From assembly GCF_900215725.1 (NCBI RefSeq), contig NZ_LT962469.1, positions 597,365-661,364 on the forward strand: a stretch of 64,000 nucleotides of DNA, given 5' to 3'. A program made the translations under genes and the position numbers. Below the pieces are notes generated by a model, which made no database searches, was not told the origin of the DNA, and was given only the letters and a program-made list of their open reading frames with translations. How positions within the stretch are numbered: position 1 is the stretch's first letter; each line of letters begins with the position of its first letter. Shown piece by piece: positions 61,779 to 64,000 of the stretch. The stretch comes from Ezakiella peruensis (GTDB lineage: Bacteria > Bacillota > Clostridia > Tissierellales > Peptoniphilaceae).

Positions 61779-63503
61779 TTACATATTTTTCTCATCTGGA
61801 TCTATAGTTATTGTCTTGTAATTATAATAATTAACTAGGCCAGGATTTTGATTTTTTATTTTCTTTACATTTTTTACTTCAGTATAATCGATATCACATT
61901 TTACAGTTTTGCCTGATAAAACTCCGGCGACATTTGCCGCGTATACTATATCATCTTCACTATAATCTTTGTTATGACACTCTAGGATGACGTGGGTTCC
62001 GGGCTCATTGCGTAAGTGAAACCACAGGTCTTCTTTGTGGGAGACTTTAAAAGTTAATTGGTCATTTTGTATATTATTTCTGCCAGCTAGAACTCTAAAT
62101 CCACTTGGTGATACATATTCTCTAAAAGATATTTTTGGATTTCTGATTTTCTTTTTAGATGTACCTTTTTTTAAGAAACCGCTTTGTTTTAGTTCTTCTT
62201 TTATTTGGTTTATTTCGTCAGTTGTTTCGGCTTGGTCAAGATTTATTATAGCTGATTTTAAATAATAAATTTCGTTTTCAATTTTAGGCATGCGTTTTTT
62301 TAGGTTTAGTTCACGATTTTTCATCTTGTTATATCTATTATAAAGCTTATCGACATTTTGCTTAGGCGATAGGGTTTCATCAATTGGAATTTTAATTAGC
62401 TCATTATCTTCGCTATAAAAATTATTAACTTCTATAAATTTATCGCCTCTAGAAATTTTATATATGTTTGCAGCTAAAAGATCAGCTTTAATTTTTATAT
62501 CTTCGCGATCTTTAGATTTAAGGTAGTCTTTCTTTTGTATATTTAAGGTTTTTTCCAGGCTATTTATTTTGTGGTTAATTTTTTTCCTTAAATCATGAGT
62601 TCTGGATGATATAATTTTGTAAGTTGATTTTGTTTCGTAAAAATATCTTACTGCATCGTTCATTGTATCGAACTCTTTACCATTTGTAAAAGATGGACTT
62701 AAATCAAAGGCTGACAACTTGAAGGGGATATCGTTTTTCTTGTAAACAATGGCTTGCAAATTATATTCTACTATATCTTGAAAGACATTATAGATGATAA
62801 GAATCAAATTTTCCCTTTCGCTTTGATCGAGATTAGTGTAGTTAATGTCTTCGTTAATCTTTGCTGTGTGAAGGATATAAGAAGAGATATCAGGGTTTAA
62901 GCCTTCGAACGATTTAAAAATAGCAGTTTTTAAATTTTGAAGCTTGGATTCTTCGAGTTTGTTTCTTATATCATCTTGACTTGCACTTAGTGGGTTCAAG
63001 CCATTTGCTTCTGGTAATTTGTACTTTTCTTTTGGAAGCACAAGCCTAACACTACTCATATCTGGATAAACTCTTATTAACGAGTCTATTATTTGATTAT
63101 TATTTTCATCTACAACAATAAGGTTAGAATATTTTCCCATACTTTCAAACTGCATTTTAATGTGGTCTGTTGAGTATATGTCAGCAGATGTTGAGAAGGT
63201 TATTGATATTATTCTATCCATTCTTATTTGTTCAATTTTTAGGATACGAGCTCCTACTAGATATTTCCTAAGTAACATACAAAATGAAGGTGGCTCTTGT
63301 GGATAATCCTGTTTTTTATCAGTCAGATATACAGCAGGAGTATCAGAAGAAAAAGAAAAATATAAAATTTTATTTTCTCTACCTGCTCTAAGATGGATTG
63401 ATACATCTTTGTTTTCCTGATATATTTTATCGACCCTTGCTCCAAGCAAGCTATCGTTTAATTCTTTTGTTAAAAGTCTAATTGCTGGTCCGTTTAATGA
63501 CAT
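61779..63503 (-). CDS. rqcH: RqcH-type NFACT protein (Rqc2 homologue)
   Basis: This 574-aa protein has an N-terminal NFACT-N domain (GPAIRLLTKELNDSLLGARVDKIYQEN) with the MDR motif near residue 97 that is needed for tRNA-dependent tailing, a central coiled coil (about 300-420) and a C-terminal NFACT-R domain (FREYVSPSGFRVLAGRNN, HKEDLWFHLRNEPGTHVIL). RqcH adds alanine tails to stalled nascent chains on 50S subunits. Older annotations call it fibronectin-binding protein. GAGGTGA precedes ATG 63503. Confidence 0.95.
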   Translation of the reverse strand: MSLNGPAIRLLTKELNDSLLGARVDKIYQENKDVSIHLRAGRENKILYFSFSSDTPAVYLTDKKQDYPQEPPSFCMLLRKYLVGARILKIEQIRMDRIISITFSTSADIYSTDHIKMQFESMGKYSNLIVVDENNNQIIDSLIRVYPDMSSVRLVLPKEKYKLPEANGLNPLSASQDDIRNKLEESKLQNLKTAIFKSFEGLNPDISSYILHTAKINEDINYTNLDQSERENLILIIYNVFQDIVEYNLQAIVYKKNDIPFKLSAFDLSPSFTNGKEFDTMNDAVRYFYETKSTYKIISSRTHDLRKKINHKINSLEKTLNIQKKDYLKSKDREDIKIKADLLAANIYKISRGDKFIEVNNFYSEDNELIKIPIDETLSPKQNVDKLYNRYNKMKNRELNLKKRMPKIENEIYYLKSAIINLDQAETTDEINQIKEELKQSGFLKKGTSKKKIRNPKISFREYVSPSGFRVLAGRNNIQNDQLTFKVSHKEDLWFHLRNEPGTHVILECHNKDYSEDDIVYAANVAGVLSGKTVKCDIDYTEVKNVKKIKNQNPGLVNYYNYKTITIDPDEKNM

Positions 63504-63519
63504 AATTCACCTCAAGGCA

Positions 63520-63528
63520 ATTATATCA
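63520..63528 (-). promoter_or_regulatory. Extended -10 promoter of rqcH
   Basis: Minus-strand TG-A-TATAAT (63528-63520), with no good -35. The ATG lies 16 bp downstream of the -10. Confidence 0.45.
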
Positions 63529-63568
63529 TAGAATAAAAAGTATATTGTTAAGTTTTCGAAACATTCTA

Positions 63569-63597
63569 TTGTTTTATAAAATTCCTTCTTATATAAT
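63569..63597 (+). promoter_or_regulatory. gmk promoter
   Basis: -35 TTGTTT (63569-63574), 17-bp spacer, -10 TATAAT (63592-63597). Confidence 0.65.
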
Positions 63598-63642
63598 AGG
63601 CGTATAAAGTTTATTAGTTAAAAAGAAATGGTGGTGAAAGTT

Positions 63643-64000
63643 TTGAGTAATGGGCTTCTCGTCGTTTTGTCAGGTCCATCTGGTGCTGGCAAGGGAACGG
63701 TTTGTAAGGAATTATTAAAAAATAATAAAGAAATAGTTTTATCTATATCAGCAACCACAAGGCAGCCTAGAGAAGGTGAGGTTGACGGAAAAAGTTATTT
63801 TTTTATTAGCGAAGATGAATTTGAGGACCTAATTGCAAAGGATAAGATGCTTGAATATGCTCATGTGCATCAAAATATTTATGGAACGCCAAAGGATTTT
63901 GTCTTTGGTCAAATAGAAAAGGGTAACACAGTTTTACTTGAGATTGATGTGGCAGGAGCCATGCAAGTTAAAAAAGCATATGACGATGCAGTTTTAATGT
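63643..64000 (+). CDS. gmk: Guanylate kinase (3' end cut by window)
   Basis: The first 119 codons are present: LLVVLSGPSGAGKGTVCKEL with Walker A, SATTRQPREGEVDGKSYFF, EYAHVHQNIYGTPK and LLEIDVAGAMQVKK. Guanylate kinase phosphorylates GMP to GDP. I choose TTG 63643 behind GGTGGTGA; an in-frame ATG at 63628 has no ribosome binding site. The reading frame continues past the edge. Confidence 0.95.
   Translation, partial: MSNGLLVVLSGPSGAGKGTVCKELLKNNKEIVLSISATTRQPREGEVDGKSYFFISEDEFEDLIAKDKMLEYAHVHQNIYGTPKDFVFGQIEKGNTVLLEIDVAGAMQVKKAYDDAVLM

Noticed and set aside
1-64000. tRNA, rRNA, CRISPR arrays, insertion sequences, prophage
   Set aside because: No cloverleaf-like runs with conserved TTCGA arms, no regularly spaced repeats, no transposase or phage genes were seen on either strand.

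Overview
The window is chromosomal DNA from an AT-rich, anaerobic Gram-positive bacterium of the Bacillota. PolC-type replicase, the ylxM-ffh and ftsY-smc arrangement, RbgA, KhpA, RqcH, DprA and the Clostridia-type Rnf operon (C-D-G-E-A-B) all point there. The Rnf complex, acetate kinase, an EFR1-type ferredoxin protein and HemZ fit a fermentative anaerobe. My best guess is Tissierellia/Peptoniphilaceae, but this is inferred from gene style, not from a marker search. TTG start codons are frequent (smc, topA, uppS, probably gmk and the lytic transglycosylase).

Layout. 1-1078: end of the infC-rpmI-rplT operon. 1161-3848: ackA, rpmF, plsX, acpP. 3896-10488: smc, ftsY, then a new promoter and ylxM-ffh (chromosome segregation and signal recognition particle). 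10506-12617: rpsP-khpA-rimM-trmD-rplS. 12674-19951: rbgA, rnhB, yraN, an EFR1-type ferredoxin protein, yifB/comM, dprA, topA, tightly packed and often overlapping. 20037-22783: an accessory island with a two-component system, a 78-aa membrane protein, a secreted 151-aa protein with a C-terminal cysteine pair, and a translationally coupled 33-aa membrane peptide. 23029-25759: rpsB-tsf-pyrH-frr behind a strong promoter and a structured leader. 25965-33518: uppS-cdsA-rseP-ispG-polC. 33586-40048: a secreted phosphodiester glycosidase, polA, coaE, a lytic transglycosylase and an orphan peptide-type binding lipoprotein. 40184-45231: rnfCDGEAB. 45423-47335: a Y-family polymerase with its YolD-like partner. 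47510-51856 (minus strand): a three-gene ABC export system (permease, large extracellular adaptor, ATPase). 51954-53624: uridine-kinase-like protein. 53626-55437 (minus): UvrD-like helicase. 55535-60413: MBL hydrolase, hemZ, aspS, tcdA, rseC-like. 60504-61736: glyA. 61779-63503 (minus): rqcH. 63643-end: start of gmk.

Most of the window is housekeeping: translation, ribosome assembly, SRP targeting, chromosome segregation, replication and repair (polC, polA, topA, rnhB, dinB/umuC-like), lipid and isoprenoid supply (plsX, acpP, uppS, cdsA, ispG) and energy conservation by Rnf. Compared with the usual Firmicute orders, several neighbours are missing: fabD/fabG between plsX and acpP, rnc between acpP and smc, and dxr between cdsA and rseP.

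The parts that best repay a second look are the 20.0-22.8 kb island, which looks like an undescribed secreted-peptide unit; the ABC system with Met/Gly-rich extracellular segments; a helicase gene that appears to be transcribed leaderless; a PolC whose PHP metal site is eroded; and palindromic operators at the rnf and glyA promoters. I saw no rRNA, tRNA, CRISPR array, insertion sequence or prophage.
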